DNA of 64,000 bases from Monocercomonoides exilis (taxonomy: Eukaryota > Preaxostyla > Oxymonadida > Polymastigidae). The DNA is taken from contig LSRY02000048.1 of NCBI GenBank assembly GCA_001643675.2, forward strand, positions 530,001-594,000. Direction: 5' to 3'. The position numbers and the translations under genes are program-made. This document shows, piece by piece, positions 18,235 through 30,614 of the stretch. Under the pieces are notes generated by a model. It saw only the letters and a list, made by a program, of their open reading frames with translations, was not told where the DNA came from and made no database searches. Numbering within the stretch: the stretch's first letter is position 1; each line of letters opens with the position of its first letter.

Positions 18235-18761
18235 ATGGCATATCAAAAAAATATCAAATTCTTCACTTCACAGAAAATTTTAAAGTTTCTTTTCAATTTT
18301 TGTTTATTTCGTAAATTATTTCTTTGGCATTTGCCTGCATTTCACTGAGCAAAAACAAGGAAGAGAAAATAACGAAAGGGATGAAGAAAGAGTGAAAGAA
18401 TTGATTGTCAAACAAGTCTGCTAAAAAGAATTGAAATCAATAACGTTGAAAAAGTTGAGTTTTTCTTTTCTGTTTCTTTTTCTTTTTTTGAAATTATGTT
18501 TATAATAATAGTTTATTATTATTATTATTATTATGCACTTTTGAGAAATGAGAAAGAGTGCAATGGAACTGTTTAATGAGGTGTGTGTGTGAGTGAGTGG
18601 GTTAAAGAGAATATGCTCAAAAATTACAAATTGAATAAAATTCAATTTGATGAGGAAGAAAGAGAGAGAGAAAGGCAGATGCATTAGGGGGGAAAAAAGG
18701 AGAAGATGACAAAAAGAATCAAAAATTATCTTGTTGTTCAATAAGAAAATCAATGAAATAA
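18235..18761. other. Convergent intergenic region PPAN / serine protease
   Basis: 527 bp, AT-rich, between a TAA (+) and a TGA (-). It includes short TTA and GT tracts. No coding or RNA signal seen. Confidence 0.6.
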
Positions 18762-21076
18762 TCAATTATTGATATTGCTATTATTGTTGTTGTTATTATT
18801 TGCCTGTTCATTAAGAGCACGCACGTATCCAACCATGAATGTGAGTGAAGGCCCACCAGCAAGATTGTTTCTGCCCATCGGATATTGTGCTGAAATAGAT
18901 GGAATATAAAGAGAATGGACATATATGTGTGAGTGTGTGTTTATAAAAGAAAAGAAAAGAAAAGAAAAGAAAAGAAAAGAAAAGAAAAGAAAAGAAAAGA
19001 AAAGAAAAGAAAAGAAAAGAAAAGAAAGAAAATTATTTCATGAACCAGAAAAGTTGATGCAATCAATCGAGATGTTTAATAAAAAATATATAAAGTTTTT
19101 AACAATGTTTGTGGATGTTTGAGTAAAACAACAAAAATTATCAAATTTAATAATAATAAAAATAAAATCAAAATAAAAAAATAAAGTCAAAAATAAAAGA
19201 CAAACGAGATGGTCCGCTTTCAGATGAAACAACTGCCACCACACGAGGAAATTCTTCGCCTTCAAACCAGCCAAAAACAGGCCCACCTGAATGCCCCTCT
19301 GCTCAATCAATGCAAACAGAAACATATCATTGGAATATTGTGATAATGAATGTGATTGTAATTATCAAAATAAAAAGAAGAAGAAATTTTTTTGAAACAA
19401 TAAATATTAAAAAAATTAAAAGAAAGAAAGAAAGAAAGAGAAAGAAAGAAAGAAAATCCAATCGTTTTGATAATTTGGCAATAAGAATATTTAAAACGAT
19501 TGAAATGAATAATGAAGAAGAAACAATTTGATCCAAACTTGTTAAGTCGAAGGTTGTCTGCATAATAAACGAGGAAAGTGAGCCAACAGAATACTCTTCG
19601 ACTGTCAGGATTTTCCCGCTATCTTGGAACAACGGTATAATTCCCTGGAGACACATGACAAGAATGAAAAGTTGTATAAAAATAATAATAATAATAATAA
19701 TTTGCAGGCGGAAAAAAAAAATCCAAATAAAAAATTAATTAATGAATGAAAAAGAGAATGAATGAAAGATTTAATTAGGGTGTTATGAATTAAGCATTCA
19801 ACATCAAATATAATCAATAAATCAAATTTTTCAATAAAAATGTGCTAAATCCGAGCAAAAAAAGCAGCATTCGAGTGGGCACACGTCTTTTATCCCTGTG
19901 TCTGGCTGAGGGTATCCCACATTCATCCAGTCTTCTCTCGCGCTCCACCTCGGGTTGTACTTGATTGTCCCGGAATATCCTGTTTGCGGCCCAAACTTCC
20001 TTTTCAGCTTCAAACATGCCACATCAAACGCTGCTTGAACTGTGTTGATCCGGCCGCTGTTGCGCGTGAAGGCATACACCGTCTCCACGTCGCTGTAACC
20101 AAACGGAGACTCCTTCCCATGAAATGCCGGTAGAAATCTTTTTTTGTTTTATTTTAATGGTTTTGAAAAAAAAAAAGGAATATTATTCAAAATTGTAATG
20201 AAATCAAGATGCTTAACTTTCCAAATTCGATATTTCACACCTGATTCTGTCGATTGATCCATCTTCTCTCCAAGGAATACAATGAGATGCTGTCAAAACG
20301 ATATCATCGTCCACTAAAGTTCCCGTGCATACACCCTTCACACTTAATAAAAGACCAACAGTTGACCTTATTTGAAAATTGATTAAGTACGAGGAATATT
20401 TTCAAAGAACCCAAAAAAAATATTAACAAGCTTACCATGGGTATGTGACGTTATGCAACTCGACTCTGTCATCAGGAAGAAAAACAAGAAGTGGATGATT
20501 TTTTCCACCTCGAGTTTGTCCAGAAGCTTCTTGAGCCTTTGCTCCAGGAGGAATTCTTTCAATTGTCATATGTCGAGGGCACATTCCAGGTTGTTCTGCA
20601 GGTGTTGGAAATTGAACTTTGTGAAATGATGGACGATTTGGTTTTGTCTTTCTCTCATTTCCATTTGAGATGAAATTTTTGGTTGGAATTCGACTCGGTG
20701 GAGTGGATGGTGTTGTATCTTCATTCAACAATGATTCAACATCAATCATAATAGGTTTTGCCTGTTGTGACGTGGGCTGTGTCGAACTCATTAATTGTAT
20801 ATTCAATGGAAATTTCTTTTCTTGCTTTTGCTCTATCTTTCTGAGATGATCGATGGAAAGTGGAGCTCCAATCCATGATGAATAAACATCAGCAGAAGTT
20901 CTTTTGGGGGGACTTGGATAATTACTTTTGAAAGAATTATTTGTGGAATTTGATGAATTGAATGGAGATTGGTTTAAATTTGAGTGATGATAAGATTCAT
21001 TTGGTAAATGTAGCAACAGGGTTGGAGTACAAAATAATAAAGCTACAATAAAGAACTTAAAATCAAAAAAATGCAT
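18762..21076 (-). CDS. Secreted trypsin/V8-like (S1) serine protease
   Basis: Six exons, 20436-21076, 20241-20366, 19885-20137, 19539-19644, 19206-19298 and 18762-18889, encode 448 residues ending in TGA. The N-terminus looks like a signal peptide or signal anchor (MHFFDFKFFIVALLFCTPTL), followed by about 190 residues rich in Ser, Asn, Pro and Thr, possibly a propeptide. The S1 triad is intact: His242 in LTASHC, Asp294 in FDVACLKL, Ser379 in GHSGGP. GYPQPDTG is the kind of loop found in glutamyl endopeptidase/V8-type trypsin folds, so I lean to S1B-like. Substrate is unknown; secretion or lysosomal delivery is inferred. The exon 3 donor (GTGTGC) was chosen because it alone keeps frame to the GHSGGP exon. 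Confidence 0.88.
18946..19030. repeat. (AAAAG)n microsatellite in the protease intron
   Basis: About 16 pentamer units in the last intron (18890-19205). Confidence 0.95.
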
Positions 21077-21940
21077 TTTTGCCGTTATAAAAGAGAAAAT
21101 TGCTAATCATTTTTCTACAACTGAAATAAATATTTAGGGATTTGATAATTATTTACGCTTTTTGTCTTTTGGACTTTGATAATAAAAAAATAGACAATGA
21201 TAAATAATATGAAGACTGTGAGAAAATACGGAAAATTATTTCTTGAACAAAAAATAAAATTTTATATGAATCACGCACTTTGCTTTATCTGATCTTCAAT
21301 AAAGAATTATTTTTAGTATATAGCACAAAATTTTAGCAATTAAAAAAAATAATATAAAATAATAATAATCAATATAAGATCAGTTTCAAACTTTTTCCGA
21401 AATTTGAAAATTATAAGTCAGACATTCTCTATCAAAAAAAAATTTTTTTTTGAAAAAGAAAACATATGAGAAAAATATCAGAAAAAGCAAAGTGGAACTC
21501 AATTCATAAAGCAAAATTTATTGAACCAAATTATCTCATTCAAAAAATATTTATTCTGTGAAGATTATAAATGCTTATTGACAAAACAAAAAAACACAAC
21601 ATTGGATGTCTATAAAAAAATTTATTGAAAGTTTCAATGAGTTTGTTGAGAATTCTTTTAAAAAAATCATTAAATTTTAATTATTTTTAAATTTTTTGAA
21701 ATCATTTTTTTTTAGAAAAATTTGACACATCATATTTCACAATTATAAAATTCAAAAAAATTTTTAATTGCTATTAAATACTGGTTAATGTACTTGTGAA
21801 ATTTGAAGATTTGGGAGATAATTTTTGATTCAAAAGCTGAAAAATGTGCAAAATCTGCAAAGTTATCAATTCAGATTTTTCAGAATATTTTTCTGTGTAT
21901 TTGTTATCGAAAGTTCACATTCGTTTTGTTCACATGTGTA
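21077..21940. other. AT-rich region upstream of the serine protease
   Basis: About 860 bp with no open frame of coding character and many A/T homopolymers. The protease promoter should be at its left end. It marks the change from the compact gene block to the repeat-rich domain. Confidence 0.55.
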
Positions 21941-22170
21941 ATTCTTTTTGAAAAGTCGCAAGTGTTTAATTTTCAAACAAATCAACAATTTCATATTTTG
22001 CTCAAATTTTTGTTGGCATACACCAAAATTCACTTTTATGGAATCTATTTCTGGATAATGCTATTTCAAACATTCTTGAGGAGATTTCTGAGCTGAAACA
22101 GAAATTTGAGCAAAATATGAAATTTTTGATTTATAAAAAAATTAAACATTTGCGGCTTTTCAAAAAGAAT
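21941..22170. repeat. Hairpin repeat with 69-bp imperfect arms
   Basis: Arm 21941-22009 (ATTCTTTTTGAAAAG...) is the near reverse complement of 22102-22170, with a 92-nt spacer. I count roughly nine mismatches by eye. The right arm stops 57 bp before the pogo-like element, so this may be an independent foldback element. Confidence 0.8.
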
Positions 22171-22538
22171 TTCTCACATATTTTTCTTTCCACATGTTAA
22201 AATTTAATTGAAAAGTGTCCTTTTGTACAGTAAAGTTCGGTTATAATCACCTCGGTTATTATCAAGACCGCGAATAATCACATTTTTTCGTGAATCAAAA
22301 AATTTGGCAAATTTTCGTGTGTAATTTCATCGGTTGTAATCAAGCCAAAATCGCGAATAATCACAATTTTTTATTTGTAATGGGATTTTTGATATTTAGT
22401 TCTTTTTTTTATCAATAAAAATAAATAAATTGAGATAATATTAATTCTCAATTAATGAAAATGTTTTCAAATAAAAATACATAGTGATTAAAAATAGATT
22501 AATATTTTGAACCCAAAATTGTTTCAAAAAATATCAAA

Positions 22539-24203
22539 ATGATGGAAAAAACAATAAAGCAACAGAAAAGAACTCAGCTATCTTTATTACAAAAATTGGA
22601 TATTATCAACCATCTAAAGAAAACACCTCCCACTCCACGAAACAGCATCTGCTCTGATTATCATGTTGATCCTTCAACAATTACAAAAATATGGAAATCG
22701 AGAGATTATATTATTCAAAAGGCTTCTGAAAATGCAAAACCAAATGAAAAAATAAAAATTCGTGCTTCAACTTATACTGAAATTGACAAAGCATTGATTA
22801 TCTGGTTTAGGCAAATTTGATCAACAAATCCATCGTTGCCAATAAATAGCAATCTTTTAATAGAAAAAGTAAAGTCCTTTGCAGAAGATTTTCATTTGGA
22901 TATTCCAAAAGAACATATGTGGAAAAGTTGGATTGACAGATGGAAAAAACGTAACAATATCACATCAATAAAGATATCTGGAGAGGTCCTTTCAGCTGAT
23001 GTATCATCTGCAGAAACTTGGATAAAACAGACTCTTCCAACAATTATTTGCGAATTTGGCGAAGAAAATGTTTTTAATGGAGGTGAATTGGGTTTGTTCA
23101 TTCACGAATTAATTAATAGAACATTCACAGAAGGTTCAGAAAAAGCTGTTGGGATGAAAACACATAAAGACAGAGTCACAGTGTTTTTGTGCGTAAACAT
23201 GACAGAAGAGAAAATTTCACCTTTTGTGATTGGAAAATCGAAGAATCCGAGGTGTTTCAAACGAAAACATTTACCAGTCAATTACACCCATTCCAAATAT
23301 GCATGGATGAATATGATTTTGTTTAATTATTGCTTGAAATTGCTAAATTCGAAAATGGCTTCAATGAACAGAAAAATAGCATTGGTTGTGGATAATTGCA
23401 CGGCACATAGTTTGATTTCAACAGATTTTTCACATATTTCCTTGTTTTATCTTCCACCGAACGTCACTTCAATTATTCAACCTCTTGACGCTGGAATAAT
23501 AAAAACATTCAAACATTATTTCAAAACCTCTCTGCTTCGAAAGAAATTAGCGAAGACAGAAATGAAAGATGATACAAGAATTGATTTATTTGAAACTATG
23601 AACATGATTTCAAAAGCTTGGAATGACGTTAAAAAGGAAACAATTGAGCATTGTTTCGAACATGCAGGATGGAAGAATCTTAAGGAACCAAGGAAAGAAT
23701 TATCAATTATGAAAGAAAGTGAAATGAGTGAATACACAGATCTGTTTGAAAGAGTGAAAAGTCAAGACAAAAGCTTTGAAAATGAAACACTTGAAGATTT
23801 TTATACAAATGATGATAATTCAACAACGAGAGAATCTCTTTCAGATACTGAAATTGTCAACTTTGTGGAAGAAATAATAAGAAATGAAGAAAAAGATGAC
23901 AATTCAAGACCTTCAAAAGAAAAACTTGAAAATCATAAAGAAAAGGTTATCAGCACAACTGAAGCGTTTCATCAATGGAAATTTTTGAAACCATATTTCG
24001 AAGAAAACATCGAATCACCAAAAACTTTCTCTGCATATGAAGAAATTGATTCATTCATGGACAAAATTGCAACAAAACGTTTGATTCAAACAACGATAAC
24101 AACATTTCCATGCCTTCAGCCGTGCACAGAAAAAAGAAAAAGAACAGATAGCGAAGAAGATTACACACTTGTTAAAGGAGATAAAAAAATCAAAACACTT
24201 TAA
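22539..24203 (+). pseudogene. Pogo/Tigger (CENP-B-like) transposase with one in-frame stop
   Basis: A single frame of 555 codons including the stop, interrupted by TGA at 22818-22820. The N-terminus has a psq/CENP-B helix-turn-helix (LSLLQKLDIINHLKK ... VDPSTITKIWKS). The second CENP-B-type HTH spans the stop (IDKALIIWFRQI before it; LLIEKVKSFAEDF and MWKSWIDRWKKRNN after). DDE_1 signatures are ALVVDNCTAH (second Asp at 23391-23393) and LPPNVTSIIQPLDAGIIKTF (third Asp at 23487-23489). Where relatives have the first catalytic Asp in a DE(T/S)G motif, this copy reads GGELGLF, with Gly at 23082-23084. The stop and the lost Asp suggest a dead copy; the rest of the frame is intact, so inactivation is recent. 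The C-terminal tail is acidic. Confidence 0.88.
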
Positions 24204-24239
24204 AACGTTTTGCGATTTCATGTTTATTTGTTGCTTCAT

Positions 24240-27200
24240 ATTAAGATTATGAATCTTTCAATGCAACATTTTTTTCACTCAAAATATGAATATCTTTTTC
24301 ACCATTCTTTCAATATGATATTGAAAAAATGAATTTTGCATTTTCTCATTTTTGCAAACATGGAATTAGTTTTGTTAAATCAACTTGAAATAACCCAAGT
24401 TCCAAAAAAATCTGACAGCAGCTTACAGGATACGATCCATCCTGTGCCTGCTGCGATCTTATCTCAGAATATCACTCAGATCTTCAACAGCGATCACACC
24501 AGAAGCGAGTGAAAACCTATCTTCTGTGGCTTCAGTAATCGCTGCATCTTCATTGATGGCTTCAATGTGAGCTTTATCCGAAGCATATGTTCCATTTTGA
24601 AATCCTCTTGTTCCAGCAACTTAGAAAATGTGCTCATCAACCGCTCCATCGCTGGAGATCACACTGGCACAGGCAAACCAACAGATCCAGATAACACTTC
24701 CCCCTTTCTCCCGGTATCTTCTCAAGCCACTCCGACCCTTCTCTGTCTACGCTGTCTGTCGTTTGCTTAAGATGCATGCACAACAGCTGAGCAACAGTCA
24801 CCTTCCCTTCAACTTCCCTTTTCTTTTCTCCTGTTTGAATTCCCGGAGACATACTGTCATCATGATCTCTCTCTTCGGACCGTCATTCATTGACACCAAA
24901 ATCCTCCTCTGCATCCTCCTATACTCCGCCTCAACTTCTGTTCCTCGTCCTCTTTATCCTCGCTCCATCACTCCATATCGCTCCTTTCTCCTCTGTCCTT
25001 CCTTCACTTCCCCTTTCAGATTTTCCACTCCGCATCTTCTCTTCCAGCTCCTTCACCTTCACAACCAGCCACTCCACTTACACTTCAAATGCAACCTACA
25101 TTTTCTTTTGCTCTTGTTTTTTTGCGCAAGTGCCATCTACTGTTTCCCAATCACCTCATTGAATATCTCTTTCTTCTGGCTTTTCGTCTGCAGCTGCATT
25201 TTCGATTGCACAATCAGTTTCTTCGTTTTCTTCAACATCTTGTTCGTCATCATCTTCTTCACTTGTATCTTCTCTTCCACATCAGCCAGACCTCTCTCCT
25301 CCACAACTGTTAGCTTTTCTCACAACACACACAAAGTTCCACACTTTCGCAATAAATCTCTTTCCATGGGGTTGGACAAAAACATCGCAACGCAGCCATC
25401 GCCACTGCTTGCTGCAAATCATTCATCGTACTTTTCTCATAGTCCAGAAGGCAAAATCAACAAAGTCGAAGACAAAACCTTTCCGAAACCCTAATATGCA
25501 AACAAAGAAAGCTTGGGAAGCTTCGTTCCCAACCGTCCAGCGAACTCTCGGTGTCCACACTCACCAACACACACAACTGCGTCTTCCACTTCTTCTCCTT
25601 CTCAATCTCAACATCTATAAAATCGACCTTCTCCTTCATTGCAACAAGTTTCTCATTCAGCTCCTTCACTTCTGCGATATCCTTCTTGCTCATCTTCAAA
25701 ATCTTCCTCTCCCGCATCCGGATGATCTTGTCCTTCTCCTGCAGACGCTCTGCCAGCTCGTTCGTATGCTTTGTTATCCGTTTATTATTTCAAATCTTCT
25801 GAAGCAGCATATTTAACTCCAAATACCTCTTATTCATCTACGACTTTGCTTCTTCATGGTTTTTCTAAACTTCAATTCATCCTCCGCATTATTTTCCTTC
25901 GTCTTCTTCTTCTTCTTCTTCCTTCCTCTGCCCCTTCTCGCTCTTCCAGCACCACAAGTGCAATGGCTGCTGGAGGCAGAACTGCATCCTCCATTCACAT
26001 TCCAACCATCCACAGCCCTTTTTCCATTATTTCACACACTTTGTGCCCTGCAACACCTCTCCCCATCACTTCGTCATCCAGCTTCACCACCACACGCCTC
26101 GACTGCAACGATCGCCATATTTGCAGCGACATGTCAAACAGACCGTAGATCAACGAGAAAGCATTCACGTCTGGTGCTGCAAAGATCCGCTTGCTCCTCG
26201 ACTTCGTGCCCACCGACGCTGCAAGCGACGGAAGCTGCACCACCAGCGTAACCGAAAGCATAGCCAAAAGTGCGACAATCCAGGCTCAAGCAACACCTCC
26301 ACACATCACCCCCAACAGCGCGACAATATATAACCGCACAGTCTGTTGCTCCCTCAGTTTCGAAATCTTTTGATTTTCAAACACTCCAGCCGCCTCTCGA
26401 TATCGTCCATCGCTCCTGCCGAATTGTGTGATGCTGCTGCCACAGAGTTATCCGAAGGGTCAATCGCAGGTGCTGATGATGACTGCTCATTCTCTGAAGA
26501 TTTCTTCTCTTCGCTTCTCCGCCTCCGAAATGGCGAAGTTGATCGGCGTGCTGCTCCAGTTGAAGATAACGAAGAAGATGAAGGCACAAAGCAAAAAGAT
26601 GACAACTGCACTTCGACAGCAACAAGAAACTTTTTCGGATACCACACCACGTCTACCTCCAGTCCCACAAGCGAAACAAGCACAACGTCCACATTCGGAT
26701 CAGAATGATCGACTGATTGCGAAAGCTCATAGTTTTCAAGTTGAAAAAAAAGATGAAACAGGATCACTTCAAGGGATACGTTGAAATGAGAAGCGGAAGA
26801 AGAATTTGGAGATGAGGTTAATGGCTAAATTGAATCTGGATAAAACATTTTCTTTGGTGAAATGTCAATGCTCTTTACAAGCTTTAGATAAAATTAACTT
26901 ATGCGTGCCTATTGAATGCCTGATTCGTTCGTTCCAGCCGAGTGATGACTGATGAATGTGAACATGCTTGCTCTGCTTGACAATGTCCCACTCTTCGCAT
27001 TGCTATCTCTGCAACTCAAGACATTTCTCCTCCCGCTCGGTTTGAATCTTTTCCAGCATTTGCAAGAACCAATGTTTTGTTAGAAACGTCTTTTATCTTC
27101 TTTGAATGACTTTCGCTCCTTTTCATTTCGATGATTCTCGATGATATCGGTACTTTGCCAGCCACGTCCGCACCACTGACTGAATGGCAGTGGCTGCTTT

Positions 27201-28440
27201 GTCTTCTCTCTTTCCTTGTTTCAAGCGCTGCCCAAGCTGCCTCAGACACTCCATCATCATCTTGATGTTCACAATGTAGCTCAACTTTTGCTCTTCTTTC
27301 AGATGTGCATTTTCAGTGTGAGTGGAACGATGTGTTTCAGAAGACGATTGAAGTTGAGAAAAAGCAGATGAAGGAGAAGAATCAGATGAAGGTGAGGAAG
27401 CAGATGAAGTGACTATGGCATGGAAGAAGAAGAAAAAGAAGAAGAAGTCAAGGCATTTAGCGATGAAGTCACATTCAATTCGCTGATAGTAAATTCAGAA
27501 AGCTTCTTTCCATCAACAAACAGAATGTTCAAGGCATTGTCTTCTTGCACAGTCCTCGAATTTGATAAGTTCTTCCTTTATTCTCGTCCAGCAATATTTG
27601 CGTATGTGCGAGCAAATGGTTCGAATTCTAGGGTGTTAACAACAATTCGAATCTTTTTCATTGCAATGAAATGCCAAAAGAATTCATCCACAAGAGCCAA
27701 ATGACTAAACTTTCTGAGAAGGTTCTTTCTCCGTTGGAGATGACTCTTCTTGACTCTTTGTTCATTCATTATCTTATAGAAACTTTTCTTTCAGTTCCCA
27801 AATAATGATGTGAATTTTCATATGAAACAAATTTTGATGAAACTTCAGGTTGATGAAAATGAGTGGATGATGTTGAAGAAGGCCTCTCGGTTCTTTTATT
27901 TATAATTTCTTCATATAAATCGTTGTTGTGCACATCTTCTTTATGAAATAAACTTACAGCAATGAAAGTTTTAGACTTTCTAATATCTTCTTCGTTCACT
28001 GATTGTGGTTGATATTGAAAATGGTTATTGTTTGTTTTTTTGATAGCCCAGCTAGCCTTCGTTTCCTCTTTTCGTATTTTTGCGACTGTTTTGCTGTGAA
28101 GATTATCTTGTTCCAACAATTAAGTTGCCTTCCATGAATCAAACGGTTGATTTTGACAGATACAGAAATATTAACATTCCATGTGGATTCACGTCTGTAG
28201 AGTTTTTCAGATTATCAGATTTCATAAATATTGCTTTGAATAATTCAATGTTTCACCAAAATAATGGAAAGAAATGTGCTTTCACTGATAAAGTTAAATC
28301 CAAAAAAATGATCGTTAAAAATTGGTTAGAAACCGCACTTTTTGAATTTAGCACACATTTGATTCACATTTTGTTTGATTTTTGAGCAACAAATAAAACC
28401 ATAGAATCATTAAAAATATCTTAACAAAAATATAATGGGT
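24240..28440 (-). pseudogene. Decayed coiled-coil-type gene relic(s) inside the pogo-like element
   Basis: No intact gene, but the minus strand has coding-like composition broken by stops and frameshifts. Fragments include a coiled coil at 25457-25717 (KELNEKLVAMKEKVDFIDVE), Ser-rich segments at 26354-26767, LIYGLFDMSLQIWRSLQSRR near 26,110-26,170, SEAAWAALETRKERRQ near 27,200, and 27769-28119. I do not recognise the protein. The orientation is opposite to the transposase. It may be a host gene caught between transposon ends, or relics into which the element inserted with later loss of one end. Confidence 0.4.
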
Positions 28441-28536
28441 ACGGTCAGATCAAAAAAGATCGGTTATAATCAAGTTCGGTTATTATCACAAAAAATCGTG
28501 CAAAATCGAATGTGATTATAACCGAACTTCACTGTA

Positions 28537-29685
28537 TAATAATTAAGTGAAAATAAAAATATCATTTTTTCATCCAATTTTCATTCCATCTCACAAATTT
28601 TCGCTGGAATGGAATGAAAATCTTAACAATGTTATCATTTCCATTTTTGTGAAGTTCAATAAGAAAAACAAAAATTTGATCAAAGATGAAAATTATTTTT
28701 TTTTTGCAAAATAAACAAACTCAACTTTTCTTTAAAGAATTTTACCATTTCTATTTCGTTTAAGTTTTTTAAATGATCGTCACAGTTGAGTGCATTCGTT
28801 TCATTTTCCGATGTGAAATAAAAATAAGTTATTAATCAAAATTTTTAAACTTTGGTCTTTGGTTTTTTTGTCTGTCGTTTCATCAAAAATGAATTATCTC
28901 AAATTTTCACTTCGATTTTCGTCCATGCAAAATTATGTTTTAATCTGTTTTTCAAGTCAGAAAGAAATCCATGTTCAAATGAAAATTTTCAGATGGATAA
29001 ATTCGTTGTGAATCTCAGATGAAAACATGTGTGACTTTATGACAATCGACAGACAAAATATTTTTTCTGACGGGCTAAGATACAATTTTCACGAATGAAT
29101 CTGAATTATGAAAACATTAATTTTTCAATGCAAATATTAAAAAATTTAATTCTAATAAGCTAAGAATAAAAATACGTTTTTCAACAAATACACCACAAAT
29201 AATTCTAATTCAAAATAAAATAATTCAATTTCGAAAATAATATTTGACAGTATATGGGTGATTTTTTTTGATATCATAAAAAAAGATCAAAAATCGAAAA
29301 AATAAAATTTATAGTGGTATTTATTGATCAAAGAGAAAAATTGATTTTTTGCAAGTATTTAACTTTTAATTCTGTAATATATGTTTGATTTATTGTTATA
29401 TTTAAAAAAAAACATACCTTTTTTCATTAAAAAGAATTTTTTGATCAAGTTTCAAAAAAAATTGAAAAACCAATATTTAAAAGGAAAATAGATATTTCTA
29501 AACTGGAAAAACAAAACATTGAGAAGAAAAAATTTGTAAAGAAGAACAGAAAAGAAGATAAGAAAACAAAATTATGAAACCAATTTATAAATAATAGTTA
29601 TTTCTCTTTTTTCTTTTCGTCTTTGAATAGCTAACAAATTTCCTTTCCTTTTATTCGTTTCAGCAGCTTCATCAAACATAAACAG
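28537..29685. other. AT-rich spacer with a dispersed 32-bp repeat
   Basis: No gene seen. 29252-29283 is identical in reverse complement to 59637-59668. Confidence 0.55.
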
Positions 29686-29699
29686 AAGAATTGGATAAT

Positions 29700-30110
29700 T
29701 TGATTAAGCAGAGCTCAACAGCTGGCTCCTCCTCATCGTTTTGAATAAAATTGTTATCCTCAATGGAATTGATGCTGATGCCTGTGGCAGACTCCAACAG
29801 ATCCCATGCGCAACCATCGAGCATGCCCTCAACGGCTTCATTTCCCTCCTCCAAGACGCTTCCCTCACCCTCCTCACATCAACATTTGTTCCTCTTCAAA
29901 CACTCACTTTCAGCGCGGTTGACACCATAATCACAGGAAATGATGAGCTTTTTCCGATTTAATTAAAATTTCTTCCATTTTCCATATCATTGAAAAATTC
30001 TTGAGCTTTCATCGCTTCTTCAACTGAAGAAAATATCATCACTAATTTTTTCAAAATCCTTAACGCCAGCTCAAAAAAAAAATATTTCTTTGAAATTTCT
30101 TCATCTATTT
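29700..30110 (+). pseudogene. Fragment of a pectin-lyase-like surface-protein gene
   Basis: The frame through 29962 reads VILNGIDADACGRLQQIPCA, then LLQDASLTLLTSTFVPLQTL and ITGNDE. It is clearly paralogous to 46379-46653, which has CGKTQQSPCATVEYALG, SDASLSLLVSIFTP and IIGNDK. DNA similarity continues past the stop (GAAAA.TTCTTGAGCTTTCA and TCAACTGAAGAAAATATC). I recall this CG..Q.PCxT module from large secreted or membrane proteins of oxymonads. No start or upstream domains are present, so it is a truncated relic. Confidence 0.6.
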
Positions 30111-30614
30111 TCTCTTCTTCATCAAATGAAAATTCGGTTCATGAAAAAAGATTCATTGCTGTCGTATCTTCAAAATACATTTCTTCAACCATAGCAACAA
30201 TCTCTTCAAAAATATCTGTTTCTTTTGTTTCACTGATTCCAACTTGCCTGTTGGCTGTCGAAGCTCTTATCTCATTGAATTGTCCTTCAAATATTGATTT
30301 TCCAATAAATCGCTTTATCTTTGTTTCATCTTCGATGACTCATTAAAGGTCTATCGCGTTGTAAAATCTCTCCAAAACTATCCCTGCAACTGTTTGCTCA
30401 AAAAAATCTTTTTACACCTTGTTCATTCAGCTTCATGATATTCTTTCATCTTCCAAATGAAAAAAAGTCAGATTCGATTTTCTTGTTGAGTTCCATTTAC
30501 TCAGCTTTTCTTTGTCCATCATAATATCTCTTCAATTTTCATAAACTTAAGATGATATTCTGTGATTGAAAAAGCATTCATTTTTTGCGTCCAAATAGCA
30601 ACGATAGATGATGT

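Larger units (their letters stand above)
22228..28534 (+). mobile_element. Pogo/Tigger-like DNA transposon, 6.3 kb, TA target-site duplications
   Basis: The left end CAGTAAAGTTCGGTTATAAT and right end (reverse complement) CAGTGAAGTTCGGTTATAAT match at 23 of 24 bases through ATCAC. They are flanked by TA at 22226-22227 and 28535-28536, as in the Tc1/mariner/pogo superfamily. Further copies of the TCGGTTATAATCA/TCGGTTATTATCA motif lie subterminally at both ends (22249-22263, 22331-22345, 28460-28495), probably transposase-binding sites. The transposase gene occupies only the left third. The remaining 4.2 kb holds antisense gene relics. Confidence 0.88.

Noticed and set aside
24628-25494. 288-codon plus-strand frame inside the pogo-like element
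   Set aside because: Composition is that of the complement of a coiled-coil coding region (Leu/Ser/Phe-rich opposite Lys/Glu), with no domain; treated as antisense of a relic.
27618-27640. tRNA-like B box (GGTTCGAATTC)
   Set aside because: No matching A box, T stem or acceptor stem around it.
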